DNA from: Macrostomum hystrix
Lineage: Eukaryota > Platyhelminthes > Macrostomidae
Length of the DNA: 64,000 nt
Reading direction: 5' to 3'
Assembly (NCBI GenBank): GCA_950097015.1
Contig: CATNEN010000038.1
Span: forward strand, 15,556,001 to 15,620,000
Shown here: in pieces, positions 54,701-63,100 of the stretch
Numbering within the stretch: position 1 is the first letter of the stretch
Layout of the letters: the number at the start of each line of letters is the position of its first letter
Program-made: the position numbers and the translations under genes
The notes under the pieces: model-generated
Seen by the model: only the letters and a program-made list of their open reading frames with translations
Told to the model about the DNA's origin: nothing
Databases searched by the model: none

Positions 54701-57700
54701 ACAGCTTACTAAACACTAAAACAAGTCAGTGCAAGCTATCACTCCCAGAGCTATTAAATTTCACTAAATTCTAGTCGGATAAGCATCTCTTCAACTGCTG
54801 CTAGCAATTTATCAGGGGAGGGGTGCATTTATACAAATCGAGGACTTCCGCCAGATAAGTGATGGAGCGTACGGGGTCAAATGATAAACAATCGCTCTTT
54901 TAACGAGTAAAAAACTTCACAGCAACACAAACGGAGGACACTGAGAGGGCAAGATTTTGTAAGAAGAGGAACAACAAGAAGTGAGAGAGAAGGGAGTGGC
55001 TAAATAAGGCGGAGAGCGAGTGTAGGAGTGGGGAGAGTGAGGATGGGAGTGGGGAGAGTAAGGATGGGAGTGGGGAGAGTAAGGATGGGAGTGGGGAGAG
55101 TAAAGATGGGAGTGGGGAGAGTAAGGATGGGAGTGGGGAGAGTAAGGATGGGAGTGGGGAGAGTAAGGATGAGAGTGGGGAGAGTAAGGATGGAGTGGGG
55201 AGAGTAAGGATGGGAGTGGGGAGAGTAAGGATGGGAGTGGGGAGAGTAAGGATGGGAGTGGGGAGAGTAAGGATGGGAGTGGGGAGAGTAAGGATGGGAG
55301 TGGGGAGAGTAAGGATGGGAGTGGGGAGAGTAAGGATGGGAGTGGGGAGAGTAAGGATGGGAGTGGGGAGAGTAAGGATGGGAGTGGGGAGAGTAAGGAT
55401 GGGAGTGGGGAGAGTAAAGATGGGAGAAACGCAAGCTTTTTTTGTGTAGAGATATTATCCAGCTTTCTAATTAAACAATAATAAGAAATGGTTGCGAAAT
55501 TCATCAGTTTTTCTCCAAAGGAAGTGCATCTAGATTTCTTATGTGCCTAGCCATATTAGCTAGACAGGCAGACAGCCTATTCTGATCCAGTTTCCACACT
55601 CACAGGGGCAACATGACTGGGCTGACTCGCATTTCGCAGTCAGCATAACTAACTTGGCAGAGAAAAAGTGCGACTTTAAATGGTAACACGGAGGGTGAGA
55701 GAGGAAGGCAGATAATATAGCAAAGCTGACTAATATATACTAGAATGCATGCTTTACAATCTCTGATACCGACAAAGCCTTTTATACACTAGGCTAAACT
55801 CTATAATGTGAATTGCGCATTCATTACTATAAATATTTTTATCTAAAGAAAATTTAATGGAAAAAAGAAAAAAAAGTCATGAAAAAAATATCTAGATTGA
55901 TTAAGTTAACTTTCAGCAGTTTGTTAATAAATAATAATCACAAAACTAATCGCTTAATACAATGTCTTATCTTAATTGGAATATTCTTCTTGCTATTTCA
56001 GAGGTCCATCATGAGATCTTTATCTCAAGGAGTTCAGATTTCTACGAGTAATTATAAACAATAGACCTTTTTAACTGAAGAATTACCAAGGGAGATTTTC
56101 CCCACTGACAATTCTTTGTGATCAGCGCAAGCACACGAAACTCAAGAACACGGGCCAATTTTTTGTTGCGCATCTTCTGAAACAATAATTAAGTCGTCAG
56201 CCCTTCAGACCGTCGAGATATTCAATGGTTCTGGCCGAAGGTGAGATTTTTACAATAAGCGCTAGTGTATTTCATATCCCCCCTATACGGCCTCAGTGTG
56301 GCCTTGACAGGCTTTCAAAATAGATAAAAGTAGGTGACCACCGAAGACGGAGACGATGCTGGCACATTCGGGTGACGTGCTGCTAAAGTTTGAAGGCCTG
56401 GCAATACACTGGCTCTTATAGCAAAAATCTGACCTTCGGACAGAACGTTGAATATCTCGACGGTCTCAAGGGCTGGCGACTTGATTATTGTTTCAGAAGA
56501 TGCGCAAAAAAATTGGCCCGTGTTCACGCGTTCTTGAGTTTTGTATGATTGCGTTGCTCTGTTTGGGCGCACCAAAAAAATTGTCAGAGGGTGGCAAAAT
56601 GTATTCGTAGTTTGATAACTGTTAATACGACATCTCACCTGAATAAAGTGCACCAAGTGTTCCTCAGTCTCCATGCCGCAGACTGGTTGCAGTCGATCGA
56701 TTAATAGTCGGCAATTGTTGACTATTTTGCGCACCTCGGACTCGTCCCAGGCTAGGAGAATATCGTGGGTGCCCTTTGCAAAAACAAAAAACAGCTATTA
56801 GCGCGTTGGTCAAGAAATCAATAATTGAAAAAAGTGGATCGTGAATTTGTAGAATTATAATAAATAATTCTTTCCTTCACATCACTCATTTAAGCGTCAA
56901 ATAAATGTACACAAAAAACTAGTTATTTGATAGCTGGGTGAATGAGCCAAAGGCCAAAGGGAAATTACGTTTCTAAGAAAACATTTAGAGGCAGGGATTC
57001 AGAAAAAAACTACACTAAGGAGGTAGGACAAATATGAGACTCTGTTTTGCAAATCAATCACGGTCACTAAATTTCATACGTATTTTTAGGCGAAAAATGG
57101 CCTTCATTAAATTTTCTTAGAAACACAGTTTCCCGACCTTCTTTAGGAAGGGAGTGGCAGAGAGGTAACGCGTTTACCTCCTGCACCAAGGTCCCTGAGC
57201 TCGATTCCGCGGCGAGGCCACATAGGGCGCAGCCGCGGAGAGAAGGCTTGGTTGGGGGCTTGTCGTGCAATATACGCCCTTGACTGCCAACCTCCAAGGC
57301 ACAGTGAAATGTACACTGCCTGACGATGAAAAAGTCGGGGCAGATGTACACACCTGTGCGAGCGTATGCCTGTGCTCAGGAGTCAGCGAAATGGGCAGAA
57401 TTGCCTCCTAGTGTCACAAACTGATGTTCGATTGCCCGCAGCCCTCGTGCAATTATTTCTACTCCTAGTGATCATTAAAACAAGACATAACTCTGTAGAA
57501 AACACTGCACACATCGTAGAGAGGCGGCAAGCCACGAGTTTGAAAGGAAGACGGTGACAAGGTCACAAATTCAAGCCACACCTGAAGAATTCCTCTGGAT
57601 CCTTCGACTAGTTTGAGCTTTGCCTCAGCAGAGCTGGGGTCCCGGACAAACTGCTCGGCTGCTTCACTTAATAACCTACTGGCCTGTGGCACCCGATACA

Positions 57701-58847
57701 GGCTAGCAGTCAGCTGGCGGTTCAATCGCTGATCGCCAGAGTTGGCTGCCGTGTCCTGGCCAACCTGGATCAGCCTCTGAACAGCTTGATCAACGGCAGC
57801 TACCGGGCCACGCAGGTCAGGCAGGCAGCGGCCGTCAGAGCAGGACTCATACAGCACTATCAGGTTTGAGATCTTAAATTTAAAAAGAAAAGTGATACCT
57901 ATGTGTTAACAACATTTTCTCATGAAATTTGTATACAATGTTGCAATTTCTTTATGAGCTCTTCAAGTTAAAGGCCAAGTTAAACAACTGAAAATAGTTT
58001 GCGATAAATATTATTTTTTTAATTATCCATCTATAGTAATTTTTACACCATGCAAGTATACCAAAGTATAGTGGTGTTTTAGTAGGGGCCTACAAGACAT
58101 GCACTTTTGCTTTTATATTGACATTAAAACTGTTTCAGATTTTAAACTAGATCAAGTGTTATGGCTGCCATGCCCTAAAGTATTTCTATATAAAAATATT
58201 GTCTAGCTTGGCTAAACAATGAAGTTTAGTTTTCTATAGGCCTATTAACTTTTAAAACAACTTAAGCGAAAAAGACAGCAATAGTTGAAATTTTTATTTT
58301 TAGTAGAGAATGTAAACAATACTTAAATTTTTGTTCCTTAGGGATCTATATAGTAAAAACTAAATATGTAAAAAATATTTTTTCTATATGACAACATTAC
58401 AATACAAAAAGACAAGTATTTGCTATGACAAAAGGTTTTTTAGTTAGCCTGTTGTTGACTCACTTCATAAACTTAGTAATATTATGAGTGTAATCATTCT
58501 TATTACTAATACACCATTAGAACCTCAAATAAAGCAATTCTGAATTAGGAAGCAATATTCTGTAAGCACAAGACAAAAGCCAAAGGTGAAAATATAGTGC
58601 ACTGAAAAAACACATTATTTTATTTATTTTTAATTTTCTGCCAAAAGTTATTTTTACCTAAAAATTATGTTATATTATTAAGACTTAGTTGAATAAAAAG
58701 TTTATATTTGAATTAAACTGTAAGTTTAATAATTGTAATTTTTGGGAATTTTTTGTTAGCATAGGAATGACTTCAATACTCACTCACCTGCTGAGATAAT
58801 GGTTCTAAGATGGTAGCAATTATCTTTGTATGGTATGTATCCTTCAT
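39562..58847 (-). CDS. VCL: Vinculin, complete gene, 14 coding exons
   Basis: Vinculin couples talin/alpha-catenin at adhesion sites to F-actin. Joined coding exons, 5' to 3' on the minus strand: 58847-58788, 57872-57582, 56773-56639, 53050-52879, 52704-52337, 51835-51335, 50259-49875, 49313-49020, 48636-48167, 47271-47156, 47065-46942, 44064-43977, 43816-43760, 39728-39562. All junctions are AG/GT and phases agree, giving 3,228 nt and 1,075 residues (human 1,066). The N-terminus (TKIIATILEPLSQQISNLIV) matches the vinculin start, GSRGIL lies near residue 110, a Pro/Gln-rich linker spans about 736-892, and the tail (about 893-1075) carries ATEMLVGNAKALM and ASIKIRIDSG, diagnostic of vinculin rather than alpha-catenin. 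The start ATG at 58847 aligns with the family start. No canonical AATAAA was seen within 150 nt after the stop. Most introns contain minisatellites. Confidence 0.95.
39781..40003 (+). mobile_element. SINE family B copy, 5' truncated
   Basis: Begins GGGGCGCAGCCACGGAGAGA and ends GATGTGCCATTGCCGGCAGC; lies in the last vinculin intron about 50 bp upstream of the terminal exon acceptor. Confidence 0.68.
40004..40734. other. Vinculin last intron, nothing recognised
   Basis: AT-rich sequence between SINE B and the next minisatellite. Confidence 0.5.
40735..41125. repeat. ~35-bp minisatellite, GGGGTGAGGGTCGGTCTATA
   Basis: About 10 units with GCGAGTGTACATTA; some units carry an extra GTGTACACTAATTGT. 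In the last vinculin intron. Confidence 0.88.
41126..41847. other. Vinculin last intron, nothing recognised
   Basis: No feature supported. Confidence 0.45.
41848..43285. repeat. 14-bp minisatellite, TATCTGACACTGGG
   Basis: About 100 units alternating TATCTGACACTGGG and TATCTGACACTAGC, so a 28-bp dimer period is common. In the last vinculin intron. Confidence 0.95.
43286..43759. other. Vinculin last intron, start
   Basis: Non-repetitive AT-rich sequence just after vinculin exon 13; nothing recognised. Confidence 0.5.
43760..43816 (-). CDS. VCL: Vinculin coding exon 13, small
   Basis: Only 57 nt (19 residues' worth): EAERQHLMQNQIIKPDSPD. It was found by requiring phase agreement between exons 12 and 14. 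Acceptor TCAAG|AGG, donor GATG|GTAAAA. It replaces the short divergent loop before the last tail helix. Confidence 0.8.
43977..44064 (-). CDS. VCL: Vinculin coding exon 12 (tail)
   Basis: 88 nt encoding SLLRACQKIPTIGTQLKILT and ending AVKATTMLG; it matches the LLxxCxxIPTIxTQLKIL signature of the vinculin tail. One base left over at GGAG|GTAAGA. Confidence 0.94.
44175..46915. repeat. 22-bp minisatellite, ATTATCTTCCCAGATTCCAT
   Basis: About 124 units filling vinculin intron 11. A block is duplicated with an offset of 1,034 bp (44520-44750 equals 45554-45784, and the surroundings match). It begins about 27 bp after the donor of exon 47065-46942. Confidence 0.95.
46942..47065 (-). CDS. VCL: Vinculin coding exon 11 (tail)
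   Basis: 124 nt; one base completes Asn with exon 10. It encodes KKDLLDTAKAIVEASQNVTR and ends CTDMSIQG, matching tail helices 2-3. The donor is GGG|GTGAGT, and the 22-bp array begins about 25 bp beyond it. Confidence 0.93.
47156..47271 (-). CDS. VCL: Vinculin coding exon 10 (tail start)
   Basis: 116 nt encoding EAARSLHQQVTQYSSEDNEI and then IAAAEKISLLFARLNQIM. It aligns with the first tail helices (AARxLHxEAxxWSSxxNDIIAAA). Two bases are left over at GAA|GTGAGT. Confidence 0.92.
47430..48112. repeat. 23-bp minisatellite, GGGAAGATGGCAGATGGGGA
   Basis: About 25 units, in vinculin intron 9, beginning about 55 bp after the donor. Confidence 0.9.
48167..48636 (-). CDS. VCL: Vinculin coding exon 9, Pro/Gln-rich linker
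   Basis: 470 nt encoding the hinge between head and tail, about residues 736-892: a Ser-rich start (VSSSSSETPSS), two polyglutamine runs, FEPPQPPPPPPKP and a C-terminal ATTQVTQPIL. In vinculin this linker binds vinexin/ponsin SH3 domains and VASP; here the VASP-type FPPPP core is interrupted (FEPPQ). It is longer than the human linker and has CAG-repeat tracts. Phase 0 out at TTG|GTGAGC. Confidence 0.88.
48665..48905. repeat. ~28-bp minisatellite, GAAACTGAGGATTTGGG
   Basis: About eight imperfect units in vinculin intron 8, next to the acceptor of the linker exon. Confidence 0.8.
49020..49313 (-). CDS. VCL: Vinculin coding exon 8
   Basis: 294 nt with two bases completing Gly from exon 7. It encodes GPSGLDRAKQQQFVAST and ends LLGELLLTRY, leaving one base at ACA|GTGAGA. 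It lies just before the Pro-rich linker. Confidence 0.87.
49362..49860. repeat. 21-bp minisatellite, GGTAGAAAGAATCTGAGCAA
   Basis: About 23 units; fills vinculin intron 7 almost completely, starting 15 bp after the donor. Confidence 0.94.
49875..50259 (-). CDS. VCL: Vinculin coding exon 7
   Basis: 385 nt, phase 0 in, one base out. It starts AAQLSEAAELAAL and ends SSTGAS at TCAG|GTACTT. A 21-bp minisatellite begins about 15 bp after the donor and fills the following intron. Confidence 0.88.
50500..51262. repeat. Purine-rich 14-bp minisatellite, GAAAGGAAGGGGTA
   Basis: About 50 units with GGTAGAATGAATGGTTAGAG interruptions; vinculin intron 6. The sense strand is almost pure pyrimidine. Confidence 0.92.
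51335..51835 (-). CDS. VCL: Vinculin coding exon 6
   Basis: The longest coding exon: 167 codons, phase 0/0, from VLALAVECGDKSRL to ADSVRRQ, donor CAG|GTGCGT. Helical, alanine-rich head sequence. A purine-rich (14-bp unit) array fills the downstream intron. Confidence 0.88.
52045..52262. repeat. ~17-bp minisatellite, CTACTCCTAAAACCTAC
   Basis: About 12 imperfect units in vinculin intron 5. Confidence 0.8.
52337..52704 (-). CDS. VCL: Vinculin coding exon 5
   Basis: 368 nt; two bases complete a codon with exon 4 (A+AA = Lys), then SNGIKEVTDNVALTVDKL, and the exon ends LLAQVERQ in phase 0 at CAG|GTAATC. The KSNGIKE stretch aligns with the vinculin head. Confidence 0.9.
52879..53050 (-). CDS. 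VCL: Vinculin coding exon 4
   Basis: 172 nt, phase 0 in and one base (A) left over at the donor CCA|GTAAGT. It encodes DDLNVLLPRVNQAV and then ELKLRLILLLT. The acceptor CTGCAG|GAC is preceded within about 20 bp by a C/T-rich minisatellite. Confidence 0.9.
53072..54672. repeat. 16-bp G-rich minisatellite, GAGTGTCAGAGGGGGC
   Basis: About 100 units, some replaced by TTTGTCAGAGGGGG. A ~300-bp block recurs (for example 53386 and 53686 onward). It fills the 3' part of vinculin intron 3, ending about 22 bp before the acceptor of exon 4. All three plus-strand frames are open for long stretches because the unit lacks stops. Confidence 0.95.
54673..55017. other. Vinculin intron 3, nothing recognised
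   Basis: Non-repetitive intronic sequence. Confidence 0.45.
55018..55428. repeat. 21-bp minisatellite, GAGTAAGGATGGGAGTGGGG
   Basis: About 20 highly uniform units in vinculin intron 3. Confidence 0.95.
55429..56118. other. Vinculin intron 3, nothing recognised
   Basis: AT-rich; no feature supported. Confidence 0.45.
56120..56575. mobile_element. Fold-back / MITE-like inverted repeat element
   Basis: Arms of about 150 bp (about 56120-56275 and 56395-56575) are inverted copies: both carry ACACGGGCCAATTTTTT, GCGCATCTTCTGAAACAATA and GACCGTCGAGATATTCAA. The ~120-bp centre has no coding potential. Ends and target duplication not resolved. In vinculin intron 3. Confidence 0.72.
56639..56773 (-). 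CDS. VCL: Vinculin coding exon 3
   Basis: Forty-five codons, phase 0/0, starting GTHDILLAWDESEVRKIV and ending EEHLVHFIQ, which follows GSRGILQ directly as in vinculin D1. Donor CAG|GTGAGA. Confidence 0.92.
57150..57446 (+). mobile_element. SINE family B copy, near full length
   Basis: The only copy here with the tRNA-like head: A box GTGGCAGAGAGGTAACGCG and B box GAGCTCGATTCC, then the family B body. In vinculin intron 2. Confidence 0.7.
57582..57872 (-). CDS. VCL: Vinculin coding exon 2
   Basis: Ninety-seven codons, phase 0 at both ends. It encodes ISNLIVLYES, then CLPDLRGPVAAVDQAV and ends GSRGILQ, matching head domain D1 of vinculin. Acceptor TTTAAG|ATC, donor CAG|GTGTGG. Confidence 0.92.
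57873..58787. other. Vinculin intron 1
   Basis: About 900 bp of AT-rich, non-repetitive intron; the only sizeable vinculin intron free of tandem repeats and recognisable elements. Confidence 0.6.
58788..58847 (-). CDS. VCL: Vinculin coding exon 1 (start)
   Basis: Twenty codons from ATG at 58847-58845 to CAG|GTGAGT, phase 0. The residues MKDTYHTKIIATILEPLSQQ align with the known vinculin N-terminus. The reading frame stays open upstream to a possible acceptor near 58921, so a 5' UTR exon boundary may lie there. Confidence 0.9.
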
Positions 58848-59232
58848 TTTGTATTTTAAGCCAGCAACAAATGAAACAATGTCTGTGGCAAGAGTTACAA
58901 CAAAGAGGCAGGACAAATCTAAAAAAAATACAATAAGATTACAGCTAAAAAACTTCTTTAAAAAAAACTAAGATATGCAGGTCGGACGCAATCAGTCTAC
59001 TGTGGCGATATTTTTAAACAGTTAATGCCTAGCACTGCGGCAAAAAATAGCACTACAAAAAACTATTTTGTGCAAAGGCAAGTAGAACACAGCTATATTC
59101 GTTTTCTGTTAAATTCATAAAAACATTAAATTCAGTAAAACAAAACTCAAACAAATCAAGTTCGAATCATGTCCAAATTACTGTTATTAAGAGATTTGCG
59201 CATACATTTTCATGTCTGCTTGAAGAAATTTG

Positions 59233-59419
59233 TGTGTTGTACTTTTATATGTGTTGTACTTTCATTATATAGAAACTAGTATTTGACCGTTGCAGCTAAA
59301 TATCCCATAGACAATTCGTTCTACCTGTTTGTTTGCGAGGACCGCGTTAAGAGTGTTTGCGGCTCTAGCTTTCGTGCTAACCCCGGGCTTTGCTATCTAC
59401 ACAAATACATGAGACCACA
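59233..59419 (+). repeat. 5' LTR of second element
   Basis: 187 bp beginning TGTGTTGTACTTTTATATG; contains a direct repeat of GTGTTGTACTTT and a TATATAG box. No clear AATAAA. Confidence 0.93.
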
Positions 59420-59442
59420 AGCTATCGCGGCAATACGCAACG

Positions 59443-60153
59443 ATGGCAAGCGCAGTCAAATTCAGCGACATAATCAAGCAGTACGACGGTGAAGAGGATT
59501 TTTCGCGCTGGGCACAGAAGCTCGAACTCGTTGCCAAGCTCCAAAAAGTGAATGACTTGGCTGCTTTCATCCCACTATTTCTATCGGGAGGTGCGTTCGC
59601 CGTGTACCAGGCACTAAACGAGGAAAGCAAGTCGGACTACAAAACTCTGAAAGCGGCTCTTACCTCAGCGTTCTGCCCAAACAAGTACAAAGCATACGAC
59701 GAGTTCGTGTCACGCAGGCTCGGCCCCGGGGAGTCCGTGGACGTTTTTCTCGCGGATCTCACGAGGCTTGCACGCCTAGTGGACGAGATCCCCGGGGAAG
59801 AATGGATCAAATGCGCATTCGTCCGCGGGCTTCCAGCAACCGTCAGTCAGCAGCTGATCGCTTCCTGCTCTCTAAAAGAGCTCGAACTCCATGAACTAGC
59901 GGAGAAAGCTAGAAACTTAACGATCAGTCGCGAGTCCTGCTGTGTTGTCTCGAGCGCAGGAAATGCGCGAAGCGCTGGAAAGTTCGCCCCACGCAACAAA
60001 GTGATGTCGTGCTACTCGTGCGGCAAGGAGGGCCATGTGAGCAAAGAGTGCATGGAACGCAACCGAGCGAATCAAGGTTGTTTTGTTTGTGGAAAAGCGG
60101 GACATGTGGCTGCTCGATGCCCGCAGCGCGCCGATTTTCAAAAAAACGAGTGA
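59443..60153 (+). CDS. gag: gag of second element, two CCHC knuckles
   Basis: 236 residues from ATG 24 nt after the LTR. N-terminal capsid-like helices (FSDIIKQYDGEEDFSRWAQK) and a C-terminal nucleocapsid with CYSCGKEGHVSKEC and CFVCGKAGHVAARC. Stop TGA at 60151-60153, just after a slippery heptamer, within the pol overlap. Confidence 0.9.
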   Translation: MASAVKFSDIIKQYDGEEDFSRWAQKLELVAKLQKVNDLAAFIPLFLSGGAFAVYQALNEESKSDYKTLKAALTSAFCPNKYKAYDEFVSRRLGPGESVDVFLADLTRLARLVDEIPGEEWIKCAFVRGLPATVSQQLIASCSLKELELHELAEKARNLTISRESCCVVSSAGNARSAGKFAPRNKVMSCYSCGKEGHVSKECMERNRANQGCFVCGKAGHVAARCPQRADFQKNE

Positions 60154-63100
60154 TGGAAGCGCGGAATGTTTGCGCCAACGGGCTTCCTTGTGCACCGGCG
60201 CACCTACCATCGTTAAGTGTTCATGTTAATAGTTTGGTCGTTACTGCTTTAGTAGATACTGGTTGTTCGCGGTCCATCGTTTCTTCACGAGTTACTGGAG
60301 TTAAAAAACGTCCCGTTCACGAGAGGGTCACGATGATGAATGGTGACTCAGCAGAAAGTGAATGGGAGGCTGACGTTGCTTTGTCTGTTCGAGGCCACCA
60401 ATTACCAGTGCTGCGATGTATCGTTATGGACATCCTTCCTGGGTTCGATTTGCTGCTTGGGATGGATGCTATCAGCCGATTGGGCGGCGTCTCTGTGAAG
60501 CGAGATTGCCGCAGTGTCCGCTTCGGTATTGAAGAGCAGTCATTAGCGCTGGAGACTGCTGCGGTAGCCAAGGCTTTCTCAAAACCAAAGGCGGAGTCAC
60601 CTGTGAGCTGTCCGGCAGGAGAGGTCGAGTCACCTGTGAGCTGTCCGGCAGGAGAGGTCGAGTCACCTGTGAGCTGTCCGGCAGGAGAGGTCGAGTCACC
60701 TGTGAGCTGTCCGGCAGGAGAGGTCGAGTCACCTGTGAGCTGTCCGGCAGGAGAGGTCGAGTCACCTGTGAGCTGTCCGGCAGAAGAGGTCGAGTCACCT
60801 GTGAGCTGTCCGACAGGAGAGGTCGAGTCACCTGTGAGCTGTCCGGCAGGAGAGGTCGAGTCACCTGTGAGCTGTCCGGCAGGAGAGGTCGAGTCACCTG
60901 TGAGCTGTCCGGCAAGAGGAGCGAGGCTTGCGAAAAATACTTTAACCGAGGCGTGCCTGGTGCTTGAGGAAAAAGACTTCTCTGCTAAGTTTATCGATGG
61001 AGAGTGGACAGTGGCATGGAAGTGGCTGGATGAGGCCCCACTACTGTCAAATACGATAGCTCAATACCGAGTCCCACCAGAGGCGGTAGGCGAGTATGAG
61101 TCAGAGATAAAAGACTGGATTCAGCGAGGTTGGCTGCTACCGTTCGAAGGTGACAGTGACGGCGTCATCCCTCTGATGGCAGTGGTGCAGACCAACAAAG
61201 CAAAGGTGCGGCCTGTACTCGACTATCGCGAGTTGAACCAGTACGTGTCAAGCCACACCGCCGAAAGCGTCGTGTGCGGCGCCAAGCTCCGGGCCTGGCG
61301 GCGGCTCGGTGAGAATGCGAGTATCATCGACCTGCGGAAGGCCTACCTACAACTGCGATTGGACCCCAGTCTCTGGCGCTACCAAGTAGTGAGGTTCAAA
61401 GGCCGCCGTTACTGTCTCACCCGGTTAGGATTCGGACTCAACGTGGCGCCAAAAATTATGACGGCGGTTGTGAACAAAGTCCTGTCGATGGAAGACGACG
61501 TGCGTGAGGCCACGGACTCTTACATTGACGACATTATTGTGAACAATAACAAGATTCCGAATGAACGCGTAACTGGGTTGCTTGCCCGGTTCGGGCTAGA
61601 AGCCAAGCCTCCTGAGAGCCTCATTGGGGGCCGCGTGCTCGGCCTCCGCGTCTACCGTCGAGAGGATGGGGTCATTTGCTGGAAACGAGACAATGTCCTC
61701 TCTCAGTTGAAAGGTCCAGCAACACGACGGCAACTATTCTCCTGGTGCGGCCAGCTAGTAGGCCATTTCCCCGTCGCCGCATGGCTGCGTGTCGCATGCA
61801 GCTACTTGAAGCGGGTCACCAGCACAATCGCGTGGGACGCTATCGTCAGCGAGTCTGCCATGCGGATCGCCCAAGAAATCAGCGAAATGGTCCAGGAACG
61901 AGATCCTGTCGCTGGGGTGTGGACCGTTGACGAGACTTCGCGCTGTCGCGTCTGGTGCGACGCCAGCAGCATCGCCATTGGAGCCGTCATCGAAATTGGT
62001 GGCGTAATCGTGGAGGACGCCTCGTGGTTGCGAAAACAAGACGACGCTGCGCACATCAATCTTGCCGAACTTGAGGCGGTCCTCAAGGGTATCAACCTTG
62101 CCCTCGCTTGGGGTACGAGGAAAGTTGAAGTGTTGACTGATTCTGCAACCGTGCACGGCTGGCTCCAGTCTTTGATTGTCGGCGATAAGCCCGTGCGAGT
62201 CAAAGGTCTCGGTGAAGCTCTGGTTCGGAAACGGCTATCATTAATCCGAGACACGGCGTCGGAGTGCGAGCTCGAGCTACTGACATCGCTGGTGCCATCG
62301 TCAGCAAACAAGGCAGACGCACTGACGCGAGTACCGCAACAGTGGCTGCGCCAGCGGCCCTTCTGTGCAGTGGCGCTGCGCCCCGTTGACATGGATCTCC
62401 GTGCGTGCCACGAGAAGCACCACTTCGGGGTGGACAGGACGCTCTACCTGGCCAAACTGTGCTTCCCTGAACGTGAGGTACTGCGTGAAGAGGTTGAGCG
62501 CATCGTTGCAAACTGCATCCGATGCAAGTCCGTAGACCCTGCGCCGATGGTTTGGGACCATGGCAGACTCGAGGTGGATGCAAACTGGTGGCGCTTGGCC
62601 TGCGACGTGACCCACTTTAAGGACGACCGCTATCTGTCCATTGTTGACTGCGGGCCGAGCAGATTCTCGCTGTGGCGAAAACTCACCGACGAGCGGACAG
62701 CGTCAATTACCGGGATACTCGTGCAGGTGTTCCGAGAGCGGGGCCCTCCCTGGCAGCTGCTTCTCGACAATTCACCGACCTTCCGCTCCGCTGAGGTCCG
62801 TGCGTTTTGTGAGGCTTGGGGAGTGCAGCTCCTCTTCCGTTGCGCTCACCGGCCGTCAGGCAACGGAATAGTCGAGCGCAATCATCGGACGATTAAGCGG
62901 ATGGCAGCCAGAACCGGAAAGGACGTACTGGAAATGGTGTTCTGGTACAACATGGCTCCAAAGGATGGCACTCGCAAGGACAGCGTGCCCAGCAGAATGG
63001 TCAGCACCTATGACTGGAAGCCGCCAACTGTGTCTCTCCCTGAGGCCTTGGAGACCTTGGAGGCAAACCCACGCCCCACGCCCACCCTGCCAGTGGGAAC

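Noticed and set aside
53087-54712. 541-codon glycine-rich open frame
   Set aside because: Pure 16-bp G-rich array; all three frames on this strand are open for long stretches and it lies in a vinculin intron.
56315-56734. 139-codon minus-strand frame as a gene
   Set aside because: Its first part is vinculin exon 3; the rest is one arm of the fold-back element read through the donor.
39562-58847. Alpha-catenin instead of vinculin
   Set aside because: The Pro-rich linker, the tail motif ATEMLVxNAK...ASIKIR and the length of 1,075 match vinculin; the alpha-catenin C-terminus is different.
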